DNA of 64,000 nucleotides from Cellulomonas sp. SLBN-39 (GTDB lineage Bacteria; Actinomycetota; Actinomycetes; Actinomycetales; Cellulomonadaceae): positions 2,604,001 through 2,668,000 of the forward strand of contig NZ_VFOA01000001.1 in assembly GCF_006715865.1 (NCBI RefSeq), written 5' to 3'. The position numbers and the translations under genes are program-made. Of the stretch, positions 1 to 8,432 are shown piece by piece. Within the stretch, counting starts at the first letter, position 1. Every line of letters starts with the position of its first letter. The notes below the pieces were generated by a model that did no database searches, was not told where the DNA came from, and saw only the letters and a list, made by a program, of their open reading frames with translations.

Positions 1-773
1 TCCTCGACAAGGTCGGCACGTTCGGGATGCTCACCCTCTGCCTGCCGCTGTTCCCGACGGCCTCGCGCTGGGCGGCGCCCGTGGTGATCGTCCTCGCGGT
101 CGTCTCGGTGCTCTACGGCGCGCTGCTCGCGATCGGGCAGAAGGACCTCATGCGCCTGGTCGCGTACACCTCGGTGTCGCACTTCGGGTTCATCGTGCTG
201 GGCATCTTCGCGTTCACGTCGACCTCGGTCGCCGGCTCGTCGTTCTACATGGTCAACCACGGCCTGTCGACGGGGGCGCTGTTCCTGCTCGTCGGCTTCC
301 TTGCGGCCCGGCGCGGCTCGCAGCAGGTCGCCGACTTCGGCGGGCTGCAGAAGGTCACGCCCGTGATGGCCGGCGTGTTCCTCGTGGTGGGCCTGTCGGC
401 GCTGTCGCTGCCCGGGCTGTCGACGTTCGTCAGCGAGTTCCTCGTGCTCGTCGGCACCTTCGCCCGGCACCCCGCGGCCGCGGTGGTCGCGTCCCTCGGC
501 GTCGTCCTGGCCGCGCTCTACGTGCTGTGGACGTACCAGCGCGTGTTCACCGGGCCCGTCCGCCCCGGGCTCGAGCGGACGCCCGAGCTCGGCACCCGCG
601 AGCGGTGGGCCGTCGGCCCGCTGGTCGCGCTCATGCTCGTCCTGGGCTTCCTGCCCGGCCCGGCCCTCGACCTCTTCCGGGCGCCCGCGCAGGGCACGCT
701 CGCGGACGTCGGGGTCGACGACGTCGCACCGACCTGGGCCCCGATCGTCGCCGTGGAAGGGGAGGACGAGTGA
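1..773 (+). CDS. nuoM: NADH-quinone oxidoreductase subunit M, 5'-truncated
   Basis: This is the C-terminal 256 residues of a proton-pumping membrane subunit of respiratory complex I; the reading frame is open from base 3, so the start lies outside the window. The visible part is a chain of hydrophobic helices with the antiporter-family signature around GQKDLMRLVAYTSVSHFGF and a helix-breaking segment SLPGLSTFVSEFLV, both typical of NuoM. The stop overlaps the GTG start of nuoN by four bases (GTGA), so the two are translationally coupled at the 3' end of a nuo operon. It acts in the cytoplasmic membrane, coupling NADH:menaquinone electron transfer to proton export. Confidence 0.95.
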   Translation, partial: LDKVGTFGMLTLCLPLFPTASRWAAPVVIVLAVVSVLYGALLAIGQKDLMRLVAYTSVSHFGFIVLGIFAFTSTSVAGSSFYMVNHGLSTGALFLLVGFLAARRGSQQVADFGGLQKVTPVMAGVFLVVGLSALSLPGLSTFVSEFLVLVGTFARHPAAAVVASLGVVLAALYVLWTYQRVFTGPVRPGLERTPELGTRERWAVGPLVALMLVLGFLPGPALDLFRAPAQGTLADVGVDDVAPTWAPIVAVEGEDE

Positions 774-2479
774 GCACCTTCGTCGCACCGGAGATCGCCT
801 GGGGCCCGATGGCCCCCGTGCTGATCGTGCTGCTCGCCGCCGTCGTCGGCGTGCTCGTCGAGGCGTTCGTGCCCGACGCCCGTCGGCGCCTCGTCCAGCT
901 GTCGCTGGCGGCGCTCGCGCTCGGCGGCGCCCTCGTCGCCGTGGCGGCGCTGTGGTCGGACGTGGCCGCGACCGGCGGCACCGACGTGCTCGGCGGCTCC
1001 CTCGTCGTGGACGGACCCACGCTCGTGCTCCAGGCGACCGTGGCGCTGCTCGCGCTGCTGTCGCTCCTCGTCGTCGCCGACCGCCTCGTCGGCGACGAGG
1101 ACGCCTTCGCGCCGTCCGCGGCGTCCGTGCCGGGGTCGGACTACGAGGAGCTCGCGCGCCGCCGCGGTCTGCAGCAGACCGAGGTCTACCCCCTGCTGCT
1201 CTTCGCGACCGGCGGGATGATGGTCTTCCCCGCGACCAACGACCTGCTGACGCTGTTCGTCGCGCTCGAGGTCCTGTCGCTGCCCCTGTACCTGCTGTCG
1301 GGCATGGCCCGACGTCGGCGCCTGCTCTCGCAGGAGGCGTCGATGAAGTACTTCCTGCTCGGCGCCTTCACCTCCGCGATCATGCTGTTCGGCATCGCGC
1401 TGCTCTACGGGTACGCGGGCTCGCTCGCGTTCTCCGACATCGCGGCCGCGACCGCCACCGCGAACGGGCTCGAGGGCCTGCTCGTCGTCGGTGCGCTCAT
1501 GCTGCTGGCGGGCCTGCTCTTCAAGGTCGGTGCCGTGCCGTTCCACCAGTGGACGCCCGACGTCTACCAGGGCGCCCCGACGCCGGTCACCGCGTTCATG
1601 GCGGCCTGCACCAAGGTCGCCGCGTTCGGCGCCCTGCTGCGCGTCGTCTACGTGATGCTGCCCGGCATGACGTGGGACCTGTCGGTCGTGCTGTGGACCG
1701 TCGCCGCCGTGACGATGGTCGTCGGCACCGTCGCCGCGCTCGTGCAGACCGACGTCAAGCGCATGCTCGCGTACTCCTCGATCGCGCACGCCGGCTTCGT
1801 GCTGACCGGCGTCGTGGCCCTCGTCGGCTCCGGCGTCACGGCCGTGCTCTTCTACCTGCTGGCGTACGGTGCGGCGAGCGTCGGGGCCTTCGGGCTCGTC
1901 ACGCTCGTGCGCGAGCGGGGCGCCGACGACGACGAGCCCGCGGTGCTCGGCGAGGCCACCAGCCTGACCCAGTGGACCGGGCTGGGGCGCACGCACCCCC
2001 TGCTGGCCGTGACCTTCACCCTGTTCCTGCTGTCGTTCGCGGGGATCCCCCTCACGGCCGGGTTCACCGGAAAGTTCGCGGTGTTCTCCGCGGCCGTCGA
2101 GGGCGGTGCCTGGCCGCTGGCCGTCGTGGGTGTGCTCGCCTCGGCCGCGGCCGCGTTCTTCTACGTGCGCGTCATCGTGCTGATGTTCTTCACGGACCCC
2201 GAGGGCGCTCCCGCGTCGCCGTCGGACGCGTCCGACGGCGACGCGGTCACGACCACCCCTGCAGAGACCACCCCGGCCGCAGCCGTCGAGGCGGGTGCCG
2301 CCACCGCCACGGTCACGGCGGAGCCCGTCGTGGGCACGCGTCCGTCGACGGTGGTGGTCGGCGGCGAGGGGCTGACGGCGGCCGCCGTCGGGGTGTGCGC
2401 GGTGCTGACGGTGGTCCTCGGCGTGGTGCCCTCGCCGGTCCTCGACGCGATCGCCTCGGTTGCGGCGTTCCTGCCGTGA
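770..2479 (+). CDS. nuoN: NADH-quinone oxidoreductase subunit N
   Basis: This 569-residue polytopic membrane protein is the antiporter-like subunit N of complex I. The GTG start was chosen because it overlaps the nuoM stop and gives a product beginning directly before the first hydrophobic helix; an upstream in-frame ATG would lie inside nuoM. Family signatures include SMKYFLLGAFTSAIMLFGIA, KVGAVPFHQWTPDVYQGAPT and TDVKRMLAYSSIAHAGFVLT, with the conserved Lys/His residues of the proton channel. An Ala/Thr/Val-rich loop of about 60 residues (roughly residues 480-540) precedes the last helix and is longer than in E. coli. It is the last gene of the nuo operon, followed by a hairpin terminator. 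Confidence 0.95.
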   Translation: MSTFVAPEIAWGPMAPVLIVLLAAVVGVLVEAFVPDARRRLVQLSLAALALGGALVAVAALWSDVAATGGTDVLGGSLVVDGPTLVLQATVALLALLSLLVVADRLVGDEDAFAPSAASVPGSDYEELARRRGLQQTEVYPLLLFATGGMMVFPATNDLLTLFVALEVLSLPLYLLSGMARRRRLLSQEASMKYFLLGAFTSAIMLFGIALLYGYAGSLAFSDIAAATATANGLEGLLVVGALMLLAGLLFKVGAVPFHQWTPDVYQGAPTPVTAFMAACTKVAAFGALLRVVYVMLPGMTWDLSVVLWTVAAVTMVVGTVAALVQTDVKRMLAYSSIAHAGFVLTGVVALVGSGVTAVLFYLLAYGAASVGAFGLVTLVRERGADDDEPAVLGEATSLTQWTGLGRTHPLLAVTFTLFLLSFAGIPLTAGFTGKFAVFSAAVEGGAWPLAVVGVLASAAAAFFYVRVIVLMFFTDPEGAPASPSDASDGDAVTTTPAETTPAAAVEAGAATATVTAEPVVGTRPSTVVVGGEGLTAAAVGVCAVLTVVLGVVPSPVLDAIASVAAFLP

Positions 2480-2480
2480 G

Positions 2481-2515
2481 CCGGGTGCGCGGCCCGTCGC
2501 GCGCGGCGCACCCGG
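2481..2515 (+). terminator. Hairpin terminator after nuoN
   Basis: A perfect 10-bp stem (CCGGGTGCGC with GCGCACCCGG) and a 15-nt loop lie directly after the nuoN stop. There is no T-run, as is common for terminators of high-GC actinobacteria. Confidence 0.6.
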
Positions 2516-2527
2516 TGCCGCGTCCGG

Positions 2528-2558
2528 TTCGGACGCGACCGCTCCGGACGGATAGGTT
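2528..2558 (+). promoter_or_regulatory. Promoter giving a leaderless polyprenyl synthase mRNA
   Basis: A -10 hexamer TAGGTT (2553-2558) lies so that the usual +1, seven bases after its last T, is exactly the G of the GTG start at 2565. A weak -35 TTCGGA (2528-2533) sits 19 bp upstream. No Shine-Dalgarno sequence is present, which fits leaderless initiation. Confidence 0.55.
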
Positions 2559-2564
2559 CGTGCC

Positions 2565-3572
2565 GTGACGTCGACCCCCGCCCTCCCGCTCCACGACGCC
2601 GAGCTCGCCGAGCGGCTCACCGCGCGGCTCCAGCTCGTCGAGGAGCTCCTGCGCGACGCGGTGGCGCACGCCGACCCGCTGGCCGACGACGCGTCGCGCC
2701 ACCTCGTCAACGCCGGCGGCAAGCGGCTGCGCCCGCTGCTCACGCTGCTGGCCGCCGAGCTGGGCGACCCGTCGCGGCGCGAGGTCGTCGACGCGGCCGC
2801 CGTCGTCGAGCTCACGCACCTGGCGTCGCTGTACCACGACGACGTCATGGACTCCGCACCGCTGCGCCGCGGGGCACCGTCCGCCCACGAGGTGTTCGGC
2901 AACTCCGTGGCGATCCTCACCGGCGACCTTCTCTTCGCCCGGGCGTCGAACGTCGTCTCGGGGCTGGGCCCGGACGCCGTCCGCATCCAGGCGGCGACGT
3001 TCGAGCGCCTGTGCCTCGGGCAGCTGCACGAGACCGTCGGGCCGCAGGGCGACCAGGACCCCGTCGAGCACTACCTGCAGGTGCTGGCGGACAAGACGGC
3101 GTCGCTCATCGCGACCTCGGCGCGCTTCGGCGCGATGTTCGCGGGCTGCCACGCCGACGTCGTGCACACCGTCACCCGGTTCGGGGAGACGATCGGTGTC
3201 GCGTTCCAGCTCGCGGACGACGTGATCGACCTCACCTCCGACGGCACCGTCACCGGCAAGACCCCCGGGACCGACCTGCGCGAGGGCGTCCCGACGATGC
3301 CGGCGCTCCTGCTGCGCCAGCGGGTGGCGGCCGGCACCGGTGACGCGGCCGACGCCGGGATCGTCGCCCTGCTGGACTCGGACCTGTCGGACGACGCCGA
3401 CCTCGCCCGCGCCGTCGCGGCGCTGCGCGAGCACGAGGTCGTGGCCCTGACCCGTCGTCGCGCCGTCGACCTGGCCCGGGCGGCCGTCGACGAGCTGCGC
3501 CCCCTGCCGGCGGGCCCGGCCCGGGACGCGCTCGTCGACTTCGCGGACGCCCTGGTCGACCGGGCGTCGTGA
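2565..3572 (+). CDS. Polyprenyl diphosphate synthase (trans-isoprenyl type)
   Basis: A 335-residue trans-prenyltransferase that condenses isopentenyl diphosphate onto an allylic diphosphate to make a long-chain polyprenyl diphosphate, here most likely the side chain of menaquinone. Both Mg-binding aspartate-rich motifs are present: HDDVMD around residue 87 and QLADDVIDL around residue 213, together with the NAGGKRLRPLL substrate-binding segment near residue 47. Length and motifs fit the heptaprenyl/octaprenyl synthase family; product chain length cannot be read from sequence. Its place directly behind the nuo operon links quinone supply to the respiratory chain. The GTG start coincides with the predicted transcription start, so translation is probably leaderless. 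Confidence 0.9.
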   Translation: MTSTPALPLHDAELAERLTARLQLVEELLRDAVAHADPLADDASRHLVNAGGKRLRPLLTLLAAELGDPSRREVVDAAAVVELTHLASLYHDDVMDSAPLRRGAPSAHEVFGNSVAILTGDLLFARASNVVSGLGPDAVRIQAATFERLCLGQLHETVGPQGDQDPVEHYLQVLADKTASLIATSARFGAMFAGCHADVVHTVTRFGETIGVAFQLADDVIDLTSDGTVTGKTPGTDLREGVPTMPALLLRQRVAAGTGDAADAGIVALLDSDLSDDADLARAVAALREHEVVALTRRRAVDLARAAVDELRPLPAGPARDALVDFADALVDRAS

Positions 3573-3579
3573 CCGTGCC

Positions 3580-4314
3580 ATGACCCCGCCCGTCGAGCTG
3601 CACGCGGGGTACGCGACCGACCGTGCCGGGCGGGAGACCAACGAGGACGCGGTCCACGCCGCGAACGGGCTCTACGTCGTGGCCGACGGCATGGGCGGGC
3701 ACGAGGCGGGCGAGGTGGCGGCGGGGGTCGTCGTCGACGTCGTCAGCCGGCTGGCCGGCACGTCGCCGACGCTCGAGCAGGTGCGGGACGTGCTGCGCGA
3801 GGCCCACGCCCAGGTGCGTGCCCTGCCGGTCGGCGGTGAGCGGCGCCCGGGCACCACGCTCTCGGGCGTGGTCGTCACCGAGCGCGAGGGCGTGACGTGC
3901 TGGCTGGTCCTCAACATCGGCGACTCCCGCACGTACCGGATGGTCGGCGGTGTGCTCGAGCAGCTCACCCAGGACCACTCCGAGGTCGCCCAGATGGTCG
4001 CCGACGGGCTCATCCCCGTGGAGGACGCGGTCCGGCACCCGCGGCGCAACGTCGTGACCCGCGTCCTCGGCGGCGGGGCCGCCGAGGTCGAGCCGGACCT
4101 GTGGATCTTCCCCGTGAGCGTCGGCGACCGCATCGTCGTCTGCTCCGACGGCCTGTCCGACGTGCTGTCGGACGCGCGCATCCAGGCCCGGCTGCGTCAG
4201 CACGACGACCCGGTGCGGGCCGCGCAGGTGCTGGTGCACGACGCGCTGGCCGCCGGCGGGCAGGACAACGTGACGGTCGTGGTCGTCGACGCCACAGGGG
4301 TGAACCCCGGATGA
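3580..4314 (+). CDS. PP2C-family protein serine/threonine phosphatase
   Basis: A 244-residue soluble phosphatase of the metal-dependent PPM/PP2C family, which removes phosphate from Ser/Thr residues in the cytoplasm. The ordered metal-site motifs are all visible: NEDAV near residue 21, VVADGMGGHEAGE around residue 33, GDSRTYR near residue 113, VVCSDGLSDVL near residue 190 and GGQDNVTVVVVD near the C terminus. It is only a catalytic domain, without sensor or membrane segments. It starts seven bases after the prenyl synthase stop, so both are probably co-transcribed, and is followed by an FHA-domain protein, a usual partner in phospho-signalling. No Ser/Thr kinase lies in the window. Confidence 0.93.
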   Translation: MTPPVELHAGYATDRAGRETNEDAVHAANGLYVVADGMGGHEAGEVAAGVVVDVVSRLAGTSPTLEQVRDVLREAHAQVRALPVGGERRPGTTLSGVVVTEREGVTCWLVLNIGDSRTYRMVGGVLEQLTQDHSEVAQMVADGLIPVEDAVRHPRRNVVTRVLGGGAAEVEPDLWIFPVSVGDRIVVCSDGLSDVLSDARIQARLRQHDDPVRAAQVLVHDALAAGGQDNVTVVVVDATGVNPG

Positions 4315-4381
4315 CGGTGCCCGGACGGGTGTCCGATCTGGCACGATGGCGCCGCATCCGCCCAGCCTGGAGGGACGTGGA

Positions 4382-6745
4382 GTGAGCTCTGGACCCGTAG
4401 CGCCCCGGTGCGCCGCCTGCGGCGCTGCGCTGCGCCCGGAGGGGGAGCGGTGCGCGGTCTGCGGCGCACCCGTCCCGCGCATCGCCCGGTCCGCCGGCGC
4501 CCGGCTGCCGCGCGGCGCGTCGCCCGGCGACGTGCGCCCCGGTGCCCCAGCCGCGCCGGCGCCGGCCGCTGCGCCCGGGCCGGTGACGGGCCCGTCCGGA
4601 CCCCGGGTGCCCGCCGAGCCCGTGCGCCGTGACGGCGCCCCGGCCGCGCGTCCTGGCACGTCGTCGCCTGCCCCGTCGTCGCCCGCCCCGTCGCGGGCAG
4701 CCGTGGCGCCACCGGCCGCGTCGTCGTCCTCCCCGGGCCCGGTGGCGGGCCCGCCGGCCCCGCCGGTGCCTCCCGTGGGCCCCCCCCTTCCGCCCGCGGG
4801 GAGCGCCGCCGCGCTGCCCGCCCGCCGTCCGACGACCGGGCAGACCGCCGGGGCGTCCGGCACCTGGGCGCCGACGTCGCGCCCCACGGCCGCCGCGCCG
4901 GGCGCGGCCGCACCGCTGCCCACGCGTGCCGCGCCCGCCGCGCGCGCCGCGGGCGCTCCTCCCGCGGCCCCCGGGAGCGCCGCTCCGTCCAGCCCCGCAC
5001 CGTCGCGCCCCGCACCGCCCGCCCCAGGGGTCGCCGCCGCGCCTCCCGCGCGCCGCCCCGCCGCCGATCCTCCGTCCGCGCAGCCCCGGACGACGGGTGC
5101 GGACGGTCCCGCGCCCGCGCCCCTGGGTGCACCGTGGCAGGGCCCGGCACCGACCGCTGCCCCCCCGTCGCGTCCCGCGCCGTCCGCAGCACCGCCCGCA
5201 GCACCGCGAGGGGCACGGCCGGTGGTGGAGCCCGTCGGCCCGGCGGCCCGGCCCGTCGCTGCCCCGCAGGGCCCGGCCGAGCACGTCGGCGCTGCCGCCC
5301 GGCGTGCTCCGGTCGCCCCGCCCCGGCCCGCGGACCGCCCGCAGCCCGCCGCGGTCGCCGCTCCGCCGTCGCTGCCCCCGCGCCCGGAAGCCGCCCCTGC
5401 TCCGGCGTCGCCGACCCCACCTGCGGCGGTGCCGCCATCCGACGGGTCCGCGCAGAGCCCGGCGGTCGCGCCGGTCGCCCCGCAGGACGTGCCGACCATC
5501 GGGTCGCGGCTGCTCGCGCACACGGTCGACGTGCTCGTCCTCCTGGCCGCGTTCTCGGTCGGTGTCCTGGTCGTGCTCCTCGTGGGGGACGGGGCGGCGT
5601 TCCTCACGTGGCTGCTGCCGGTGGTGGCCCTCCTGGGGCAGATCGCGTTCGAGGGGCTGCGCGGTCGTACGCTCGGCGCGCTGATGGTCGGGCTCCTCAC
5701 GCTCGACGCGCGCACCGGCCGGGTGCCGGGCTGGCGGGCCGCGGCGGTCCGGCAGCTCGTCCTGGCCGCGGGCGGTCTCGGCCTCCTCGTCGGCACGTGG
5801 GTGGTGGCCGGGTCGGGCGCCTGGGACCGCACGCCCGCGCAGCGGGGCTGGCACGACAAGGCGTCGGGAACGGTCGTGCGCCGCAGCGCGGCCGTCCGCC
5901 GCGCGGCGATGGCCGCCAAGGCCGCCGCGGCGGCGAGCGCGGCACCGCCCGCACAGGCGGCGGCGGGTCCTGCCGGGCAGGTCGGGGACGCCCACGAGCA
6001 GGCGACGCAGGAGCAGGTGGCGCCTGCCGCCTCCGGTCCCGGCGGGGGTGCCGGCCCGGTCGTCGGCGCGCCGGGCCCGGGTCCGCGGCCGACGGAGCAG
6101 CCGGACGACGACGTCACCGTCCGCACCCCGCCTGCGGGCGGTGCCGCGGCGGCCCGGCCCGCGCCCGATCGGCTGATCGACTCGCCGGCGTGGCTGGAGG
6201 CCGCAGGGCGCACCGAGGCGACGCGCGGCACGGGGCACGACGCCGCGCGCGGCACGTGGTCGCCGGTGAAGGGGGTCCCGGCGTCCCTCCCGCCGTCCGT
6301 GGCGCCCGCGGACGAGGTCGACGACGACCTGGTCGACCTCGAGCACACCCGGGTGGCCGACCCGGCCCAGCTGCGTCGCCGCACGTCGGCCCTGACGCTG
6401 CTGTTCGACACGGGGCAGCGCGTGCGCGTCGCGGGGCGCGGCCTGGTGGGCCGCAAGCCGAGCGCGGGGGACGGGCGCGACATCCTGCACGTCGTCGCGA
6501 TCGACGACCCGAGCCGGTCGGTCTCGCGCGTGCACCTGGAGTTCGGCCCGGTCGCGGCTCCCGGCAGCGGCCCGTCGACGGCGCCGGCCGAGCTCTGGGT
6601 CCTCGACCGCGGCTCGACCAACGGCACGGTCGTGGTCGACCCCGACGGGGAGGCGCGCGTGCTGCCGCCCGGCGCCCGCGCGGTCGTCGGCCCCGGCTGG
6701 CAGGTCCGCATGGGCGAGCGGGTCATCCAGGTCGACGACGACTGA
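4382..6745 (+). CDS. Zinc-ribbon, RDD membrane and FHA domain fusion protein
   Basis: A 787-residue multidomain protein. The N terminus carries a zinc ribbon (CAACGAAL then CAVCG, residues about 9-28). A very long Pro/Ala-rich linker follows to about residue 370. An RDD-type membrane domain spans about residues 375-510 (GSRLLAHTVDVLVLLAAF through RGWHDKASGTVV). A second low-complexity stretch leads to a C-terminal FHA domain (about 680-787) with GRKPS, SVSRVHLEF and DRGSTNGT, the phosphothreonine-binding core. GTG 4382 was preferred over ATG 4346 because it follows a GGAGGGA ribosome site. With the neighbouring PP2C phosphatase it forms a phospho-signalling pair at the membrane; substrate or transported compound is unknown. 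Confidence 0.88.
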   Translation: MSSGPVAPRCAACGAALRPEGERCAVCGAPVPRIARSAGARLPRGASPGDVRPGAPAAPAPAAAPGPVTGPSGPRVPAEPVRRDGAPAARPGTSSPAPSSPAPSRAAVAPPAASSSSPGPVAGPPAPPVPPVGPPLPPAGSAAALPARRPTTGQTAGASGTWAPTSRPTAAAPGAAAPLPTRAAPAARAAGAPPAAPGSAAPSSPAPSRPAPPAPGVAAAPPARRPAADPPSAQPRTTGADGPAPAPLGAPWQGPAPTAAPPSRPAPSAAPPAAPRGARPVVEPVGPAARPVAAPQGPAEHVGAAARRAPVAPPRPADRPQPAAVAAPPSLPPRPEAAPAPASPTPPAAVPPSDGSAQSPAVAPVAPQDVPTIGSRLLAHTVDVLVLLAAFSVGVLVVLLVGDGAAFLTWLLPVVALLGQIAFEGLRGRTLGALMVGLLTLDARTGRVPGWRAAAVRQLVLAAGGLGLLVGTWVVAGSGAWDRTPAQRGWHDKASGTVVRRSAAVRRAAMAAKAAAAASAAPPAQAAAGPAGQVGDAHEQATQEQVAPAASGPGGGAGPVVGAPGPGPRPTEQPDDDVTVRTPPAGGAAAARPAPDRLIDSPAWLEAAGRTEATRGTGHDAARGTWSPVKGVPASLPPSVAPADEVDDDLVDLEHTRVADPAQLRRRTSALTLLFDTGQRVRVAGRGLVGRKPSAGDGRDILHVVAIDDPSRSVSRVHLEFGPVAAPGSGPSTAPAELWVLDRGSTNGTVVVDPDGEARVLPPGARAVVGPGWQVRMGERVIQVDDD

Positions 6746-6820
6746 CGAGCCCGGGGCGCCTCGCGTCCCGCATCCTGAGATGTCCGCATGGTGGGATGTC
6801 CGTATCGTGGAGCGGACGTG

Positions 6821-6848
6821 AGGTTCACCTCACCTCGCGACCTACACT
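6821..6848 (+). promoter_or_regulatory. Candidate promoter with DtxR/IdeR-like iron box upstream of fprA
   Basis: AGGTTCACCTCACCT (6821-6835) matches 12 of 15 positions of the IdeR/DtxR core AGGTTAGSCTAACCT, including both outer AGGT/ACCT half-sites. A -10-like TACACT follows at 6843-6848 and the box covers the place where a -35 element would lie. A metal-repressed promoter for the ferredoxin reductase gene is inferred. The rest of the 6746-6997 gap shows nothing recognisable. Confidence 0.4.
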
Positions 6849-6997
6849 GGTCGGCAGCAGTGCTCGCGCGGTGTCCGCGTGCAGCAGGGGCGTCGCAGGG
6901 CGGTACGGGTGCTTGACTGTCCGTCGGCCCGCGCCGGACCGCTGCCCCAGCGGCCGTGCGCGCCCACCCGACCCGTGACCGGAAGGCATCTGGACCC

Positions 6998-8383
6998 GTG
7001 AGCACCCCGACCCTGCGCGTCGCCGTCGTCGGCGCCGGACCGGCCGGCATCTACGCGGCGGACATCCTCGCGAAGACCGACCTGGACGTCAGCATCGACC
7101 TCTTCGAGCGGCTGCCGGCGCCGTTCGGCCTCGTCCGCTACGGCGTGGCACCCGACCACCCGCGCATCAAGCAGATCATCGTGGCCCTGCACAAGGTCCT
7201 CGACCGCGGCGACATCCGCCTGCTGGCCAACGTCGACTACGGCACGGACCTCAAGCTGGACGACCTGCGCCAGTTCTACGACGCCGTGATCTTCTCGACG
7301 GGGTCCATCCGCGACGCCGCGCTGCCGATCCCGGGCATCGACCTCGACGGTTCCTACGGCGCCGCGGACTTCGTCTCCTGGTACGACGGGCACCCCGACG
7401 TGCCGCGCACCTGGCCGCTGCACGCGCAGCAGGTCGCCGTGCTCGGTGCGGGGAACGTGGCGCTCGACGTCGCCCGCATCCTGGCCAAGCACGCGGACGA
7501 CCTCCTGCCCACGGAGGTCCCGGCCAACGTCTACGACCTGCTCAAGGCCAGCCCGGTGACCGACGTGCACGTGTTCGCGCGCCGCGGCCCGGCGCAGGCC
7601 AAGTTCTCCCCGCTCGAGCTGCGTGAGCTCGGGCACGTCCCGGACGTGGACGTGGTCGTCTACCCCGAGGACTTCGAGTTCGACGACGGCTCGATGGCCG
7701 CCATCCACTCGAGCAACCAGACCAAGCAGGTCGTCAAGACCCTCACGGACTGGACGCTCAAGGAGCCCGAGGACCTCACCGCCTCGCGCCGCATCCACCT
7801 GCACTTCCTGCACAAGCCCGTCGAGGTGCTCGGCGAGGACGGCAAGGTCGTGGGGCTGCGCACGGAGCGGACCGCGCTGAACGGCGACGGCAACGCCACG
7901 GGCACCGGGCAGACGCAGGACTGGCCCGTGCAGGCCGTGTACCGCGCGGTCGGCTACTTCGGCTCCCCGCTGGTCGACATCCCGTTCGACGACGTCGCCG
8001 GCGTCATCCCGAACCGTGAGGGCCGCGTCATCGACGTGGACGGCGAGCCGATCCCCGGCGTCTACGCCACCGGGTGGATCAAGCGCGGACCGGTCGGCCT
8101 GATCGGCCACACCAAGTCCGACGCGTCGGAGACGATCCGTCACCTCGGCGAGGACGTGGCCGAGGGCGGGACGGACTTCTACACGGCCGCGGAGCGCGAC
8201 CCGCAGGCGGTCCTGGACTTCCTGCGCACGCGCGGTGCCGAGCCCGTCGAGTGGTCGGGCTGGCAGCTCCTCGACGCCTACGAGCGCGCGCTGGGCGAGC
8301 CGCACGGCCGCGAGCGCATCAAGCTGGTGCCGCGCGAGGACATGATCGCGGTGGCCCTGGGCCGCGAGCTCCCGCAGGCCTGA
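6998..8383 (+). CDS. fprA: FAD-dependent ferredoxin--NADP+ reductase (FprA/adrenodoxin reductase type)
   Basis: A 461-residue soluble flavoprotein that transfers electrons between NADPH and ferredoxin. The FAD Rossmann motif VGAGPAGIYAADIL lies at residues 8-22, followed by APFGLVRYGVAPDHPRIK, diagnostic of the adrenodoxin-reductase class. The NADPH-binding motif GAGNVALDVARIL is near residue 150, and ATGWIKRGPVGLIGHTKSDA near residue 357 closes the FAD site. The GTG start was selected because a GGAAGG ribosome site lies 11 bases upstream and the FAD motif then begins at the usual distance; an earlier in-frame GTG at 6956 lacks this. It stands alone in its transcription unit, ending at a bidirectional terminator. 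Confidence 0.92.
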   Translation: MSTPTLRVAVVGAGPAGIYAADILAKTDLDVSIDLFERLPAPFGLVRYGVAPDHPRIKQIIVALHKVLDRGDIRLLANVDYGTDLKLDDLRQFYDAVIFSTGSIRDAALPIPGIDLDGSYGAADFVSWYDGHPDVPRTWPLHAQQVAVLGAGNVALDVARILAKHADDLLPTEVPANVYDLLKASPVTDVHVFARRGPAQAKFSPLELRELGHVPDVDVVVYPEDFEFDDGSMAAIHSSNQTKQVVKTLTDWTLKEPEDLTASRRIHLHFLHKPVEVLGEDGKVVGLRTERTALNGDGNATGTGQTQDWPVQAVYRAVGYFGSPLVDIPFDDVAGVIPNREGRVIDVDGEPIPGVYATGWIKRGPVGLIGHTKSDASETIRHLGEDVAEGGTDFYTAAERDPQAVLDFLRTRGAEPVEWSGWQLLDAYERALGEPHGRERIKLVPREDMIAVALGRELPQA

Positions 8384-8394
8384 CGCGCCCCGCA

Positions 8395-8425
8395 GAGCCC
8401 CGGACGTCACCGACGTCCGGGGCTC
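8395..8425. terminator. Bidirectional terminator between convergent fprA and ABC importer
   Basis: A perfect 14-bp stem (GAGCCCCGGACGTC with its complement) and a 3-nt loop sit in the 49-bp gap between the two convergent stops. Confidence 0.8.
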
Positions 8426-8432
8426 GTGCGCG

